This document shows, one piece after another, positions 1 through 9,767 of a stretch of 64,000 bases of DNA. Below the pieces are notes generated by a model. That model saw only the letters and a program-made list of their open reading frames with translations, was not told the origin of the DNA and searched no databases. A program made the translations under genes and the position numbers. Origin of the DNA: Sphingomonas sp. (lineage in GTDB: Bacteria > Pseudomonadota > Alphaproteobacteria > Sphingomonadales > Sphingomonadaceae); assembly GCF_019746015.1 (NCBI RefSeq), contig NZ_JAIESM010000053.1, forward strand, positions 20,322 through 84,321, read 5' to 3'. Every line of letters starts with the position of its first letter. Within the stretch, counting starts at the first letter, position 1.

Positions 1-471
1 GACGACCAGGGCCGCAAATATGACCAGACCGGCAAGCTGACCGACTGGTGGACCGCAGCGGACGTCGCCGCGTTCGACAAGCTGACCGGGCAATTGGTGA
101 AGCAATATGATGCTTATGAGCCGCTGCCCGGCCAGCATGTGCAGGGCGCGCTGACGCTGGGCGAGAATATTGCCGACCTTGCCGGGCTTTCGGTGGCGCT
201 GGATGCCTATCACCGCTCGCTGGGTGGCAAGCCGGCGCCGGTGATCGGCGGCTATACTGGCGACCAGCGCTTCTACCTGGGCTGGGCGCAGGTGTGGCGC
301 AGCAAATATCGCGAAGCGGCACTGCGCCAGCAGCTGCTGACCGACCCGCATTCGCCTGGCGAGCAGCGCACCGCCGTCGTCCGCAATCTGGACGCATGGT
401 ACGGTGCGTTCGGCGCGCAGCCGGGGCAGAAGCTGTATCTGGCCGATGGGGACCGGGTGCGCATCTGGTAA
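1..471 (+). CDS. M13 family zinc metallopeptidase, C-terminal fragment (5' end outside window)
   Basis: The frame is open from base 1, so the gene starts upstream of the window. The visible 156 residues are the C-terminal end of an M13 (neprilysin/PepO) peptidase. The ENIAD motif, which carries the third zinc ligand of the family, is present at about codons 56-60, and the chain ends in the RVRIW tail shared with the next gene. The HExxH motif must lie upstream and is not visible. It is clearly paralogous to the gene that follows 50 bases downstream, so this is a tandem duplication. M13 enzymes are usually exported peptidases that cleave oligopeptides; export of this copy cannot be judged here. 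Confidence 0.9.
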   Translation, partial: DDQGRKYDQTGKLTDWWTAADVAAFDKLTGQLVKQYDAYEPLPGQHVQGALTLGENIADLAGLSVALDAYHRSLGGKPAPVIGGYTGDQRFYLGWAQVWRSKYREAALRQQLLTDPHSPGEQRTAVVRNLDAWYGAFGAQPGQKLYLADGDRVRIW

Positions 472-521
472 CTGCGCCGCCGAAAATAAATCCAAAAACA
501 AAATGATATGGGGGGATTTCG

Positions 522-2561
522 ATGCGTGATGTGAAGACTTTGCTGGCCGCCGGCGTGGCGCTTGCGGGAATTGCCGGGAGCATCGCGCTGGCGGCGCCGG
601 CCAAGCGCGCCGGCCCGGCGGCAAAGGCGAGCATCGGCCGCTTCGGCTTTGACGAAAGCGGCATGGACCGCGCCGCGAAGCCCGGCGACAATTTTGGCGA
701 TTTCGCCAATGGCGGCTGGACCAAGCGCACCGAAATCCCCGCCGACAAGCCCAGCTTCGGCGCGTTCGACACGCTGCAGGACCTGTCGCAGAAGCGCACG
801 CGCGGCCTGCTGGAGGCGGCCGCCAAACAGCCGGGGTCGAAGATCGGCGCGGCCTATGCCGCCTATCTCGATGTCGCGCGCATCAATGCCGCCGGGCTTG
901 CCCCCATTCAGCCGTGGCTGGCCAAGATCAAGGGGCTGACCGCCAAGGCCGATTATGTCGCGCTGGCGGCGGCGGCCGATCGCAACGGCGTGGGCGTGCC
1001 CTTTGCGGTGGGTGTCTCCACCGACGCGAAGGACCCGAACAACTATGTCGTGGCAATGCGGCAGGCCGGGCTCGGCATGCCCAACCGCGATTATTATTTG
1101 AGCAACGACACCAAGCTCACCGCGCTGCGCGGCGCGTATGAGGCGCATATCGCGCGCATGTTCACGCTGGCGGGCGAGGACAATGCCGCCGCCCGCGCCA
1201 AGGCCGTGGTCGCCTTCGAAACCCAGATCGCGCAGGCGCACTGGGACAATGTGCAGAGCCGCGACGCCGACAAGACCTATAACAAGATGACTGTCGCTGA
1301 ATTGCAGGCGATGGCGCCGGGTTTTGACTTTGCCGCCTATCTGAACGGGGTCGGCCTCAATCCGCAGAATCTGGTGGTGGGCCAGCCAAGCGCGGTGGCG
1401 GGCATCGCCAGGCTGATCGACGCGGCGCCACTGGAGGTGCTCAAGGACCAGCTGCTGATCCGCTCGCTCGACGAGTTCGCCGCCGTCCTGCCGAGCGCGT
1501 TCGATCAGGAGAATTTCGCCTTTTTCGGTACCGCGCTGCGCGGCACGCCGCAACAGGCCGAACGCTGGAAGCGCGCGGTCAACTGGACCTCGGGCGCGAT
1601 TACCGACGAAGTCTCCAAAATCTATGTCGCGCGCTATTTCCCGCCGGCGACCAAGGCAGCGGTCGACCAGCTGGTGAAGAATATTCTGGCGGCGATGGAC
1701 CGGCGCATCGACCGGCTCGACTGGATGACGCCCGAAACCAAGGCGAAGACGCACGCCAAGCTTGCCGCCTTCACCCCGCGCATCGGCTATCCCAGCAAGT
1801 GGCGCGATTATTCGGCGCTGGTCATCAAGCCGGGCGACGCGTTCGGCAATGCGCTGCGCGCCAACCAATGGGCGCATGAGTATAACATCGCCAAGCTCGG
1901 CAAGCCCGTTTATCGCTGGGAATGGGGGCTGGCCCCGATGACGGTGAATGCACAGGCCAACCCGACCCTCGTTGCCATCACCTTCCCGGCCGCCATCCTG
2001 CAGCCGCCCTTTTTCGACCCCAAGGCCGATCCGGCCGTGAATTACGGCGCGATCGGCGCGGTGATCGGCCACGAGATCAGCCACCATTTCGACGATCAGG
2101 GATCGAAGTTCGACGCGCAGGGGCGGCTGGCGACCTGGTGGACGCCGCAGGACGTGGCCGCCTTCAAGGCGCGCACCGCCAGGCTGGTCGCGCAATATGA
2201 TGCCTACGAGCCGCTGCCCGGCTTTCATGTGAAGGGCGCGCTGACGCTGGGCGAGAACACCGCCGATCTGGCCGGGCTGGCGGCCGCCTATGACGCCTAT
2301 CACCTGTCGCTCAAAGGGCGGCCGGCGCCGGTGATCGACGGCTTTACCGGCGACCAGCGCTTCTATCTGGCCTTTGCGCAGGTATGGCGGCGGCGGCACC
2401 GCGAGGGCGATCTGCGCAACCGGCTGCTCACCGATCCGCACGCGCCGGCCGAACAGCGCATCTGGACGCTGCGCAACATCGACGCCTGGTATGCGGCATT
2501 CGGCGCAAAGCCCGGCGAGACGCTGTATCTGGCGCCGCAGGACCGGGTGCGCATCTGGTAA
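522..2561 (+). CDS. M13 family zinc metallopeptidase (PepO/neprilysin-like)
   Basis: A 679-residue full-length M13 endopeptidase. A signal peptide of about 25 residues (basic start, then an Ala/Leu/Gly-rich core ending near ALA-AP) predicts a periplasmic enzyme. The zinc site is complete: HEISH at residues 517-521 gives two His ligands and the catalytic Glu, and ENTAD at 578-582 gives the third ligand. Length matches the family (about 650-700). It follows the truncated paralogue in the same direction; 50 bases separate them and include an AT-rich stretch and a GGGGG ribosome-binding site before ATG 522. The physiological substrate is not known; the family degrades peptides smaller than about 40 residues. 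Confidence 0.95.
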   Translation: MRDVKTLLAAGVALAGIAGSIALAAPAKRAGPAAKASIGRFGFDESGMDRAAKPGDNFGDFANGGWTKRTEIPADKPSFGAFDTLQDLSQKRTRGLLEAAAKQPGSKIGAAYAAYLDVARINAAGLAPIQPWLAKIKGLTAKADYVALAAAADRNGVGVPFAVGVSTDAKDPNNYVVAMRQAGLGMPNRDYYLSNDTKLTALRGAYEAHIARMFTLAGEDNAAARAKAVVAFETQIAQAHWDNVQSRDADKTYNKMTVAELQAMAPGFDFAAYLNGVGLNPQNLVVGQPSAVAGIARLIDAAPLEVLKDQLLIRSLDEFAAVLPSAFDQENFAFFGTALRGTPQQAERWKRAVNWTSGAITDEVSKIYVARYFPPATKAAVDQLVKNILAAMDRRIDRLDWMTPETKAKTHAKLAAFTPRIGYPSKWRDYSALVIKPGDAFGNALRANQWAHEYNIAKLGKPVYRWEWGLAPMTVNAQANPTLVAITFPAAILQPPFFDPKADPAVNYGAIGAVIGHEISHHFDDQGSKFDAQGRLATWWTPQDVAAFKARTARLVAQYDAYEPLPGFHVKGALTLGENTADLAGLAAAYDAYHLSLKGRPAPVIDGFTGDQRFYLAFAQVWRRRHREGDLRNRLLTDPHAPAEQRIWTLRNIDAWYAAFGAKPGETLYLAPQDRVRIW

Positions 2562-2605
2562 GCTGAACCGCCCGTTGCCGGCTTGACGCGCCGCGCCGCC
2601 GCGCC

Positions 2606-5014
2606 ATGACTAGCTTTATGGCCAGTCGCTCACCCCCCATCGCCGCTGCCGACCGCAGCGGTGCGGCGTTCATCGCGCTTGTCGCCTGCGCGGTGGCGGG
2701 GGGGCTGGTGCTGTGGGCGGTCGCCGATCTGCGGCTGGCGGCGGGCTTTCTGGCGGCGGGCGTGCTGGCGGTGGCCGCGGTGATGCTGGTGCGCCGGATG
2801 GCGCCTGCCGCCAGCGCGCCCGAGGCGGATGTAGACTGGTCGATCGCCCGGGCGCTGGCTGATGCGGCGGTGGAAGCGGTGGCAATCACCGACCATGGCG
2901 GCAAGCTGGTCTGCGCCAACCGCGCCTATGAGGAGGCGTTTGCCGGGCTGCCGACCCCGCCCAACCTGCCCTGCGCGGTGGGCGGTGTGGAGGCGCTGGC
3001 CGCCGCCGGCCGCGCGGCGTGGCGCGATGGTGCGGCGCAGGTGCCGGCGCTGTCGCTGGCCGAAGGCAGCGTGGACGTAACCGTTACCCGCGCGGGCGCA
3101 GCGCAGAATCTGCTGATCTGGCGATTCGGGAGGCCGGGGGCGCTGGGTGCCGGCCAGCCGCTGGAGGCGGCGCTGGCCGATACGCTCGGCAACCGGCTGA
3201 CCACGGCCGGCATCATGGCGGCGATCGTGGCGCCCGATGGCCGGGTGCTGAGCGCCAATCGCGGCTTGCGGTTGCGCGCCGGCGGGCATGAGGAAGCGGT
3301 GCTTGCCGGCCGCGACTTTGCCGCACTGTTCCATACCGGCGCGGACGGTGCACTCCGCTTCGCGCGCGAAGGCGTGGGCGGCACGCCGCTGCGGCTGGTG
3401 CCGGTGCCGCATCTGGAGGGTGACGGCGCGCCGCTGCTGGTCGCGCTGCTCGACGAGGCGGCACCCGCGCCGGCGCTCAACCCCGGCGGGGCAGAGGCTG
3501 CGCGCGCGCTGGTCGCGCTGATGCCGTTCGGCGTTGCGCTGATCGACCGCGAAGGGCGGCTGCTGCACTTCAACGAGGCGTTCGGCCGCGTTGCCGGTGC
3601 CGATCCGGCCGCGCCCCCGCTTTACCCCGGCGATCTGGTGGTGCGCGAGGACAAGACCGCGATTGCCGACGCGGTGCGCCGCTTCACGGGCGGTGCGGCG
3701 CAGGCGGCCGAGATTGCCGTGCGCCTCTCCGCCCGCCCCGACGAGCCGGTCGCGCTCAGCATCACCGGCGCGCGCGGGCTGGGCGAGGCGGCGGTGCTGA
3801 TCGCGGTGAAGGACAGCGGCGAGGAAAGCCGGCTGAAGCGCGAGGTAGCGCAGGCCACCAAGATGCAGGCGGTGGGCCAGCTCGCCGGGGGCGTGGCGCA
3901 TGATTTCAACAACATCCTGACCGCCATTCTGGGCCATTGCGACCTGATGCTGATGCGCCACGCGCCCGGTGACAGTGATTATGACGATATCCAGCAGATC
4001 CGCGCCAATTCGAACCGCGCCGCCAGCCTGACCCGCCAGCTGCTCGCTTTCTCCCGCCAGCAGACGCTGCGCCCGCAGGTGCTGCAGCTGCCCGACGTGA
4101 TTTCCGAAGTGTCCAACCTGCTCAAGCGCCTGCTGGGCGAGACGGTGATGCTGGAGGTGAAGCACGGCCGCAATCTGGGCCCGGTGCGCGCCGATCCGGG
4201 GCAGCTGGAGCAGGTGGTGATGAACCTGGCCGTCAACGCGCGCGACGCGATGGTGGCGAAGAGCCCGCGCGGCGGCGGCACACTGACCATCCAGACGCTG
4301 TCGGTAACTGCCGCCGATGTGCGGCGGATGGAGTCCGAAATCCTGCCGGTTGCCGATTATACGGCGCTGCGCGTCAGCGACACCGGCACCGGCATTCCGC
4401 CCGATATACTGCCCAAGATTTTCGAGCCGTTCTTCACCACCAAGGAAGTGGGCAAGGGAACGGGGCTGGGGCTCTCCACCGTCTATGGCATCGTCAAACA
4501 GTCGGGCGGCTATATCTTTGCCGATTCAAAGCCGGGGCAGGGGGCAGAGTTCACCATCTATCTGCCCGTCCACCGCGCCGGCGCGCCGGGCCGCGCGGCG
4601 CCTAAGCCGAAACGCGCCGAGCCCGCACCCAGCTGGGGCAGCGGCACCATCTTGCTGGTGGAGGATGAGGACATGGTCCGCGCCGTTGCCGAGCGTGCGC
4701 TGTCGCGCCAGGGCTATGGCGTGCGCACCGCCGAACATGGTGAGGCGGCGCTCGAACTGCTGGCGCAGATGGAGCGGCCGGACCTGTTGATTACCGATGT
4801 GGTGATGCCGACCATGGACGGGCCCACCATGGTGCGGCAGGTGCGCAACCGTTATCCCGACCTGCCGATTTTGTTCATGTCGGGCTATGCTGAGGAACAA
4901 TTGCGCAAGTCGATCGATCTGGACAATGTGTCCTTCCTTCCCAAACCCTTTTCGGTGCAGCAATTGACCGAGGCGGCGCAGGCCGCGCTCGCGGCACAAG
5001 TGACGACGAAATGA
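2606..5014 (+). CDS. cckA: Hybrid sensor histidine kinase CckA (cell-cycle phosphorelay)
   Basis: An 802-residue membrane hybrid kinase. Two hydrophobic segments lie at about residues 20-67, followed by PAS-like regions, a HisKA/HATPase module with phospho-acceptor His432 in a VAHDFNNIL motif, the [11 protein letters not shown]-lid box, and a C-terminal receiver domain with phospho-acceptor Asp731 (TDVVMP). The HDFNN H-box and fused receiver are typical of CckA, which in alphaproteobacteria passes phosphate through ChpT to CtrA and CpdR; ChpT and CtrA are not in the window. ATG 2618 is an alternative start. The stop overlaps the ATG of the next gene by four bases, so translation is probably coupled. 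Confidence 0.9.
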   Translation: MTSFMASRSPPIAAADRSGAAFIALVACAVAGGLVLWAVADLRLAAGFLAAGVLAVAAVMLVRRMAPAASAPEADVDWSIARALADAAVEAVAITDHGGKLVCANRAYEEAFAGLPTPPNLPCAVGGVEALAAAGRAAWRDGAAQVPALSLAEGSVDVTVTRAGAAQNLLIWRFGRPGALGAGQPLEAALADTLGNRLTTAGIMAAIVAPDGRVLSANRGLRLRAGGHEEAVLAGRDFAALFHTGADGALRFAREGVGGTPLRLVPVPHLEGDGAPLLVALLDEAAPAPALNPGGAEAARALVALMPFGVALIDREGRLLHFNEAFGRVAGADPAAPPLYPGDLVVREDKTAIADAVRRFTGGAAQAAEIAVRLSARPDEPVALSITGARGLGEAAVLIAVKDSGEESRLKREVAQATKMQAVGQLAGGVAHDFNNILTAILGHCDLMLMRHAPGDSDYDDIQQIRANSNRAASLTRQLLAFSRQQTLRPQVLQLPDVISEVSNLLKRLLGETVMLEVKHGRNLGPVRADPGQLEQVVMNLAVNARDAMVAKSPRGGGTLTIQTLSVTAADVRRMESEILPVADYTALRVSDTGTGIPPDILPKIFEPFFTTKEVGKGTGLGLSTVYGIVKQSGGYIFADSKPGQGAEFTIYLPVHRAGAPGRAAPKPKRAEPAPSWGSGTILLVEDEDMVRAVAERALSRQGYGVRTAEHGEAALELLAQMERPDLLITDVVMPTMDGPTMVRQVRNRYPDLPILFMSGYAEEQLRKSIDLDNVSFLPKPFSVQQLTEAAQAALAAQVTTK

Positions 5015-5364
5015 CCGGGCCGCGCCGCATTCTGGTGGTGGAGGATGAGCCGCTGATCGTGCTGCTGCTGGGCGACGTGCTCGACAGCATCGGCAAGACC
5101 ATGGTCGGCCCGGCCGACAGCGTGGCCGAGGGGCTGGCGCTGGTCGCGGCGGGCGGCATTGATGCGGCGATCCTCGACCTGCGGCTGCGCGGCGGCGAAA
5201 CGAGCATTGCCGTAGCGCAGGCGCTGGAGGAGGCGGGCATCCCCTTCGTCTTCGCCAGTGGCGGCGGCATCGAAAATGTCGCGCCCGACTATGCCGAATA
5301 CCCGATGCTGGGCAAACCCTTCACCATCGACGCGGTTGCCGAGGCGCTCGACGCACTCGTCTGA
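5011..5364 (+). CDS. Single-domain response regulator
   Basis: A 117-residue stand-alone receiver domain with no output domain. The acidic pair is in VVEDEP near residue 10, the phospho-acceptor is Asp56 (AILDLRL), and the conserved Lys is in the GKPF motif near residue 98. It overlaps cckA by four bases (ATGA), so it is made with the kinase. It could be a phosphate sink or modulator of the CckA relay, or it could act on another kinase; the sequence does not decide. The role is inferred from the coupling; the family assignment is secure. Confidence 0.9.
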   Translation: MTGPRRILVVEDEPLIVLLLGDVLDSIGKTMVGPADSVAEGLALVAAGGIDAAILDLRLRGGETSIAVAQALEEAGIPFVFASGGGIENVAPDYAEYPMLGKPFTIDAVAEALDALV

Positions 5365-5374
5365 GCAAACTCAA

Positions 5375-5389
5375 GTTCCCATCTTGTTC
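5375..5389 (+). promoter_or_regulatory. LexA-binding SOS box upstream of recA
   Basis: Two GTTC half-sites are separated by exactly seven bases, the direct-repeat SOS box known for alphaproteobacterial LexA. The box lies 75 bases before the recA start. The second GTTC also forms a small dyad with a following GAAC (5386-5398). A second box of the same type precedes imuA at 53217-53231. Confidence 0.85.
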
Positions 5390-5464
5390 TCACGGAACAA
5401 ATGCGATACGAAGCGAGTCGTTGAAGTGCGGCAAGCTTCGGTATAGCGATCGAGGGAGACGGCC

Positions 5465-6562
5465 ATGACGGCAAAGCTGAAGGTGATCGAGAACGAGATG
5501 GCAACGACCGACAAGATGGCCGGCGACCGGCAGAAAGCGCTGGAGGCAGCACTCGCGCAGATCGATCGCGCGTTCGGTAAGGGCTCCGCGATGCGGCTGG
5601 GCGACAAGGCGACGATGCAGGTCGAGACGATCTCGACCGGCTCGCTCGGCCTCGACATCGCGCTGGGCGTGGGCGGCCTGCCGCGCGGCCGCGTGATCGA
5701 GATTTACGGCCCCGAAAGCTCGGGCAAGACCACGCTCGCGCTGCATGTGATCGCCGAAGCCCAGCGCAGCGGCGGCACGGCGGCCTTTGTCGATGCCGAA
5801 CATGCGCTCGACCCGGTTTATGCCAAGAAGCTCGGGGTCGATATCGACCAGCTGATCGTGTCGCAGCCCGACACCGGCGAGCAGGCGCTCGAAATCACCG
5901 ACACGCTGGTGCGCTCAAACGCGATCGACGTGCTGGTGGTCGACTCGGTCGCCGCGCTGGTACCGCGCGCGGAAATCGAGGGCGAAATGGGCGACAGCCA
6001 TGTCGGCCTTCAGGCCCGGCTGATGTCGCAATCCCTGCGCAAGCTGACCGGGTCGATCAGCCGCTCGCGCTGCATGGTGATCTTCATCAACCAGCTGCGC
6101 CAGAAGATCGGCGTGATGTATGGCAACCCGGAAACCACGACGGGCGGCAATGCGCTGAAATTCTATGCCAGCGTCCGCCTCGACATCCGGCGCACCGGCC
6201 AGATCAAGGACCGCGACGACATTATCGGCAACACCACCCGCGTGAAAGTGGTGAAGAACAAGGTGTCGCCGCCGTTCAAGCAGGTCGAGTTCGACATCAT
6301 GTATGGCCAGGGCATTTCCAAGATCGGCGAGATTCTCGATCTGGGCGTGAAGGCCGGGCTGGTCGAGAAATCCGGCGCGTGGTTCTCCTATGACAGCATT
6401 CGCATCGGCCAGGGCCGCGAGAATGCGAAAACCTATCTGCTCGAAAATCCCGAGCTGGCGGCAAAGCTCGAAAAGGCGATCCGCGCGAGCATGGACCGGG
6501 TCGCCGAGGAAATGATGGTCGGCCCCGATGCCGAGGATGAGGACGCCGACGCCGCGCTGTGA
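5465..6562 (+). CDS. recA: Recombinase RecA
   Basis: A 365-residue RecA. It forms ATP-dependent filaments on single-stranded DNA, catalyses strand exchange and triggers LexA self-cleavage. Walker A is GPESSGKT at residues 82-89; the DNA-binding loop region and the acidic C-terminal tail (rich in Glu/Asp) are present. The start at 5465 has a GAGGGAG ribosome-binding site. The SOS box at 5375-5389 predicts LexA control. The end of the gene forms an imperfect GC-rich hairpin (about 6541-6576) that could act as a terminator, although no T-run follows it. Confidence 0.98.
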   Translation: MTAKLKVIENEMATTDKMAGDRQKALEAALAQIDRAFGKGSAMRLGDKATMQVETISTGSLGLDIALGVGGLPRGRVIEIYGPESSGKTTLALHVIAEAQRSGGTAAFVDAEHALDPVYAKKLGVDIDQLIVSQPDTGEQALEITDTLVRSNAIDVLVVDSVAALVPRAEIEGEMGDSHVGLQARLMSQSLRKLTGSISRSRCMVIFINQLRQKIGVMYGNPETTTGGNALKFYASVRLDIRRTGQIKDRDDIIGNTTRVKVVKNKVSPPFKQVEFDIMYGQGISKIGEILDLGVKAGLVEKSGAWFSYDSIRIGQGRENAKTYLLENPELAAKLEKAIRASMDRVAEEMMVGPDAEDEDADAAL

Positions 6563-6693
6563 GGCGGCTCGGCGTCGCTGGGGTGACCCATGCTGTTCCG
6601 GTGAAAGCATGTCGGGCGGCCGGTGCCGCTCGACATCGCCCGGCCAAGCGATAGGATGGCGGCTGAACGGCCCATTAGCAGCAGCGAGACATC

Positions 6694-7320
6694 ATGGTCA
6701 TTGTCCATCATCTTGAAAATTCCCGGTCCCAGCGCGTGCTATGGATGCTGGAGGAACTGGCGCTGCCCTATGAAATCCGCCGCTATGAGCGGAACAAGGC
6801 CACGATGTTGGCACCGCCGGAGCTGCGCAAGGTTCATCCGCTCGGCAAGTCGCCGGTGATCGAGGATGAGGGCTGCGTCGTCGCGGAGACCGGCGCGATC
6901 GTCGAGTATCTGGTGGACAAGGCCGATGGCCGGCTCGGCCCGCCCGCGCACCGGGCTGCGGTGCTGCGCTATCGCTATTTCCTGCATTATGCCGAAGGGT
7001 CGGTGATGCCGCCGCTGCTGGTGAAGCTGGTGCTCAGCCGCGTGCCGCTGTTCGGCAAGTCCGCGCAGAAGCGTATCCAGCCGATGATCGACACGCATCT
7101 CGATTTCATCGAGGCGGAACTTGCCAGCCGGCCCTGGTTTGCCGGCGACGAGATGACAGCCGCCGACATCATGATGAGCTTCCCGCTGGAGGCCGCGCAC
7201 AGCCGCGCGGGGCTCGATAATGGCGCGCGCCCGGCGACGCTGGCATGGCTCGCGCGCATCCATGCTCGCCCCGCCTATCGCACCGCGCTCGAAAAGGGCG
7301 GGCCCTATGCCTATGCCTGA
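6694..7320 (+). CDS. Glutathione S-transferase family protein
   Basis: A 208-residue two-domain GST. The N-terminal thioredoxin-like half begins MVIVHHLENSRSQRVLWML, with Ser/Arg in the position used for thiol activation, then the KSPVIED turn (cis-Pro) and the ETGAIVEYL motif that binds the gamma-glutamyl part of glutathione. The C-terminal helical half contains the usual ADIMMSFPLE N-capping box. It is likely cytosolic and adds glutathione to electrophiles or reduces peroxides; the substrate is unknown. It is transcribed alone and is convergent with the next gene. Confidence 0.9.
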   Translation: MVIVHHLENSRSQRVLWMLEELALPYEIRRYERNKATMLAPPELRKVHPLGKSPVIEDEGCVVAETGAIVEYLVDKADGRLGPPAHRAAVLRYRYFLHYAEGSVMPPLLVKLVLSRVPLFGKSAQKRIQPMIDTHLDFIEAELASRPWFAGDEMTAADIMMSFPLEAAHSRAGLDNGARPATLAWLARIHARPAYRTALEKGGPYAYA

Positions 7321-7422
7321 GGAGGCGCCGCACGGCTGACGCATGTCGCGTCGGCCTCGCGGTCAGCTGCGGCAATCTTGACCTCGGCGCCGAGTGCCGC
7401 AGCAATCACGATGCCCACGCAC

Positions 7423-7746
7423 TTACACCAGCGCGAAGCCGACCGCGCCGTTGATGACGCCGCGCACCGCCGCCAGGATCGCATTGATCGCGCGTTCCAC
7501 CGCCAGCATCGTCAGGCTGGTCATTGCGACGATCACGCTGATCGCGGCGTCGCACTGCATTTTGAACAGCAGCTTCTTCTCGGCCTTGCTCCAGGGGCTG
7601 TCAGGGTCGGCCAGCGCCTCGATCTGGACGGCGATCTTCTTCAGCTCGGGAATCGCGAACCCCTGAATCTGACCCCAGATGTCGCTGGCGGCGGTGCGGC
7701 CGGCGTCCACCATCTGGCCGACGAGCCCGTCGAGATCGATGCCCAT
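7423..7746 (-). CDS. Hypothetical protein with hydrophobic C-terminal half
   Basis: A 107-residue protein that I do not recognise. ATG 7746 is chosen because an AGGAGA ribosome-binding site lies directly upstream and because it follows the upstream gene by 10 bases; a longer reading would run into that gene. The first half is polar and helical. From about residue 65 to the end it is Ala/Val/Ile/Leu-rich with a few Arg residues, so it could be one or two membrane or amphipathic helices. Probably co-transcribed with the lipoprotein gene upstream. Confidence 0.6.
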   Translation of the reverse strand: MGIDLDGLVGQMVDAGRTAASDIWGQIQGFAIPELKKIAVQIEALADPDSPWSKAEKKLLFKMQCDAAISVIVAMTSLTMLAVERAINAILAAVRGVINGAVGFALV

Positions 7747-7756
7747 TGCCCTTCTC

Positions 7757-8308
7757 CTATCGCGCGCGTTTGGCGATCTCGACGGTGATTGCCGCGCGCA
7801 ACTGGGCGCCAACGCCGCCGGTCAGAAACTGGTCACGCGCTTCCGGCGGCAGCCCGCGCGCCCCGCGCAGCTCGTGGATCTTGCGCATCGTCTGAAAGCC
7901 GGTGCCGATCAGCCGCATCAGCACCACCTGGCAATCGTCGCGCGGCAGGCTGCCGATCGCGCCGCGCACTTCGGCCGGGATCTGCGCATTGTCCAGTGCG
8001 CGGGTGATGATCGCGGGCGACGGGCAGTCCTTCAGCACCCGGTGCGCCTCGGCGCGCACCACCAGCGCGGCAACGCGGGCATCGGCGCTATCGTAAAAAC
8101 TGCGATTCGCGTCATAGCTTCCAACCGGCGTGCCCGCGCTTTCGATCATCCGCTCGACGAAGGCGCTGGTGTCGCCATAGAGCGTGGTCAGCCCGGCATC
8201 GATCTGCTCGTCATAAGCGGGCACCAGGCGGATGGAAGCACAACTCGCCAGCAATGCGGCTGCGAGCAGCAACATCGTCGCGCGGCAGAGAGACAGAAGC
8301 CAGGCCAT
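7757..8308 (-). CDS. Putative lipoprotein of unknown function
   Basis: A 183-residue protein with a type II signal peptide: a hydrophobic core followed by lipobox LASC, with the lipidated Cys at residue 23. Membrane anchoring is therefore expected, though the sequence does not show which membrane. The mature part is mainly helical and has a Cys pair (CPSP and DDCQ contexts) that could form a disulfide. AGGAGG precedes ATG 8308. It sits 10 bases upstream of the small hydrophobic-tail gene; the two probably form a unit. Function not recognised. Confidence 0.7.
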   Translation of the reverse strand: MAWLLSLCRATMLLLAAALLASCASIRLVPAYDEQIDAGLTTLYGDTSAFVERMIESAGTPVGSYDANRSFYDSADARVAALVVRAEAHRVLKDCPSPAIITRALDNAQIPAEVRGAIGSLPRDDCQVVLMRLIGTGFQTMRKIHELRGARGLPPEARDQFLTGGVGAQLRAAITVEIAKRAR

Positions 8309-8390
8309 CGCATCGCCTCCTGCCCGGTATCATGCGCTTGCCGGCCGCCGGCGTCCACCGGCATGCCGCGCCGTTCGTCGCATCGCGGCT

Positions 8391-9659
8391 TTAGGCTGGC
8401 CTTGGTGCTTCCTCGCCCGGCGTTTCCAGCGTGCCCTCCCATTTGGCGATGATCGCGGTGGCAACCGCATTGCCCACCACGTTCGTTGCAGAGCGCCCCA
8501 TATCGAGGAAATGGTCAACCGCCAGGATCAGCAGCAGCCCGGCCTCGGGAATCTTGAACAGCGGCAGTGTGGCCGCCACCACCACAAGGCTGGCGCGCGG
8601 CACGCCGGCAATGCCCTTCGACGTCACCATCAGCACCAGCAGCATGGTGATCTGGGCGCTGAGCGACAGATGGATGCCATAGGCCTGCGCCACGAACAGC
8701 GAGGCAAAGGTCATGTACATCATCGACCCGTCGAGATTGAACGAATAGCCGAGTGGCAGCATGAAGCTGGCGATCTTGGGCGGCACGCCGAACTTCTCCA
8801 GCGCTTCCAGCGTGCGCGGATAGGCGGCCTCCGACGATGCGGTCGAAAAGGCCAGGATCAGCGGATCGCGCACCACCCGCACCAGCGGCACGATGCGGCT
8901 GCCCAGAAACACAAAGCCGATGCCGGCCAGCAGCGCCCACAGGATGATCAGCGCCAGATAGAAGCTGAGCATGAAATAGCCCAGGTCGCCAATCACTTCC
9001 GGCCCGCGTTCGGCCAGGCTGTTGGCAACGGCGGCAAACACCGCGACGGGCGCGAACAGCATCACATAATTGGTGATCCGCAGCATCACCGCCGCCAGCG
9101 CTTCGGCCGCATCGACCAGCGGCTGCGCCTGCTTGCCGATGGCGGTGATGGCGACGCCGGCAAAGATCGAAAAGACGACGATCTGGATGATCTCGTTCTT
9201 CGCCATCGCGTCGATGATCGAGGAGGGCACGACGTGGGTGATGAAGTCCTTCAGGTTGAAGGCCGCCTTGTCGATGCCGCTCGCCTCGGCTGCCGCCGGC
9301 AAAGCGAGGCCCAGCCCGACGCCGGGCTGCAGCACATGCACCAGCACCATGCCAAGCGTCAGCGACAGCAGGCTGGCGCACACGAACCAGCCCAGCGCGC
9401 GCAGGCCGATGCGCCCCAGCGCGCTGGTATCGCCCATATGGGCGATGCCGACGACGAGAGTGGAGAGCACCAGCGGCGCGATGATCATCTTGATCAGCCG
9501 CAGGAACAGCGTGGTGATGATCGGAAAAACCTGTGCCACCCCTTTCAGCGTTTCCGCGGTCGCCGGATCGGCCGCTAGGATCGCCGCATGCAGTGCCCAG
9601 CCGGTCACCAGGCCAAGCCCCAGACCGATCATGATGTAGAAAGTCAGCTTGCGGCCCAT
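8391..9659 (-). CDS. Dicarboxylate/amino acid:cation symporter (DAACS family)
   Basis: A 422-residue inner-membrane transporter of the GltP/DctA family, which couples uptake of glutamate, aspartate or C4-dicarboxylates to Na+ or H+. The family signatures are visible: the Ser-rich re-entrant loop (AFSTASSEA, about residue 280), the SFNLDGSMMY segment in TM7, and the MGRSATNVVGNA segment in TM8. I place the start at ATG 9659 (MGRKLTFY); the frame stays open far upstream but opposite the M24 peptidase gene, where it is not coding. Substrate cannot be set from sequence alone. Confidence 0.92.
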   Translation of the reverse strand: MGRKLTFYIMIGLGLGLVTGWALHAAILAADPATAETLKGVAQVFPIITTLFLRLIKMIIAPLVLSTLVVGIAHMGDTSALGRIGLRALGWFVCASLLSLTLGMVLVHVLQPGVGLGLALPAAAEASGIDKAAFNLKDFITHVVPSSIIDAMAKNEIIQIVVFSIFAGVAITAIGKQAQPLVDAAEALAAVMLRITNYVMLFAPVAVFAAVANSLAERGPEVIGDLGYFMLSFYLALIILWALLAGIGFVFLGSRIVPLVRVVRDPLILAFSTASSEAAYPRTLEALEKFGVPPKIASFMLPLGYSFNLDGSMMYMTFASLFVAQAYGIHLSLSAQITMLLVLMVTSKGIAGVPRASLVVVAATLPLFKIPEAGLLLILAVDHFLDMGRSATNVVGNAVATAIIAKWEGTLETPGEEAPRPA

Positions 9660-9767
9660 CGCGCCTTGTTTTCCTTTGTTTGCCGGCGGCCAGTCCAAGG
9701 GGATTGCCGCGCCCGGGTCAAGCACCCTATCGCTTGGCGCGCGACAGCAGCTACGAAAGGGGCAGAA

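Noticed and set aside
273..2441. Long minus-strand open frame of 722 codons opposite the M13 peptidases
   Set aside because: Arg/Gly/His-rich composition without any family motif, opposite a gene with a complete zinc site. It is a high-GC antisense shadow.
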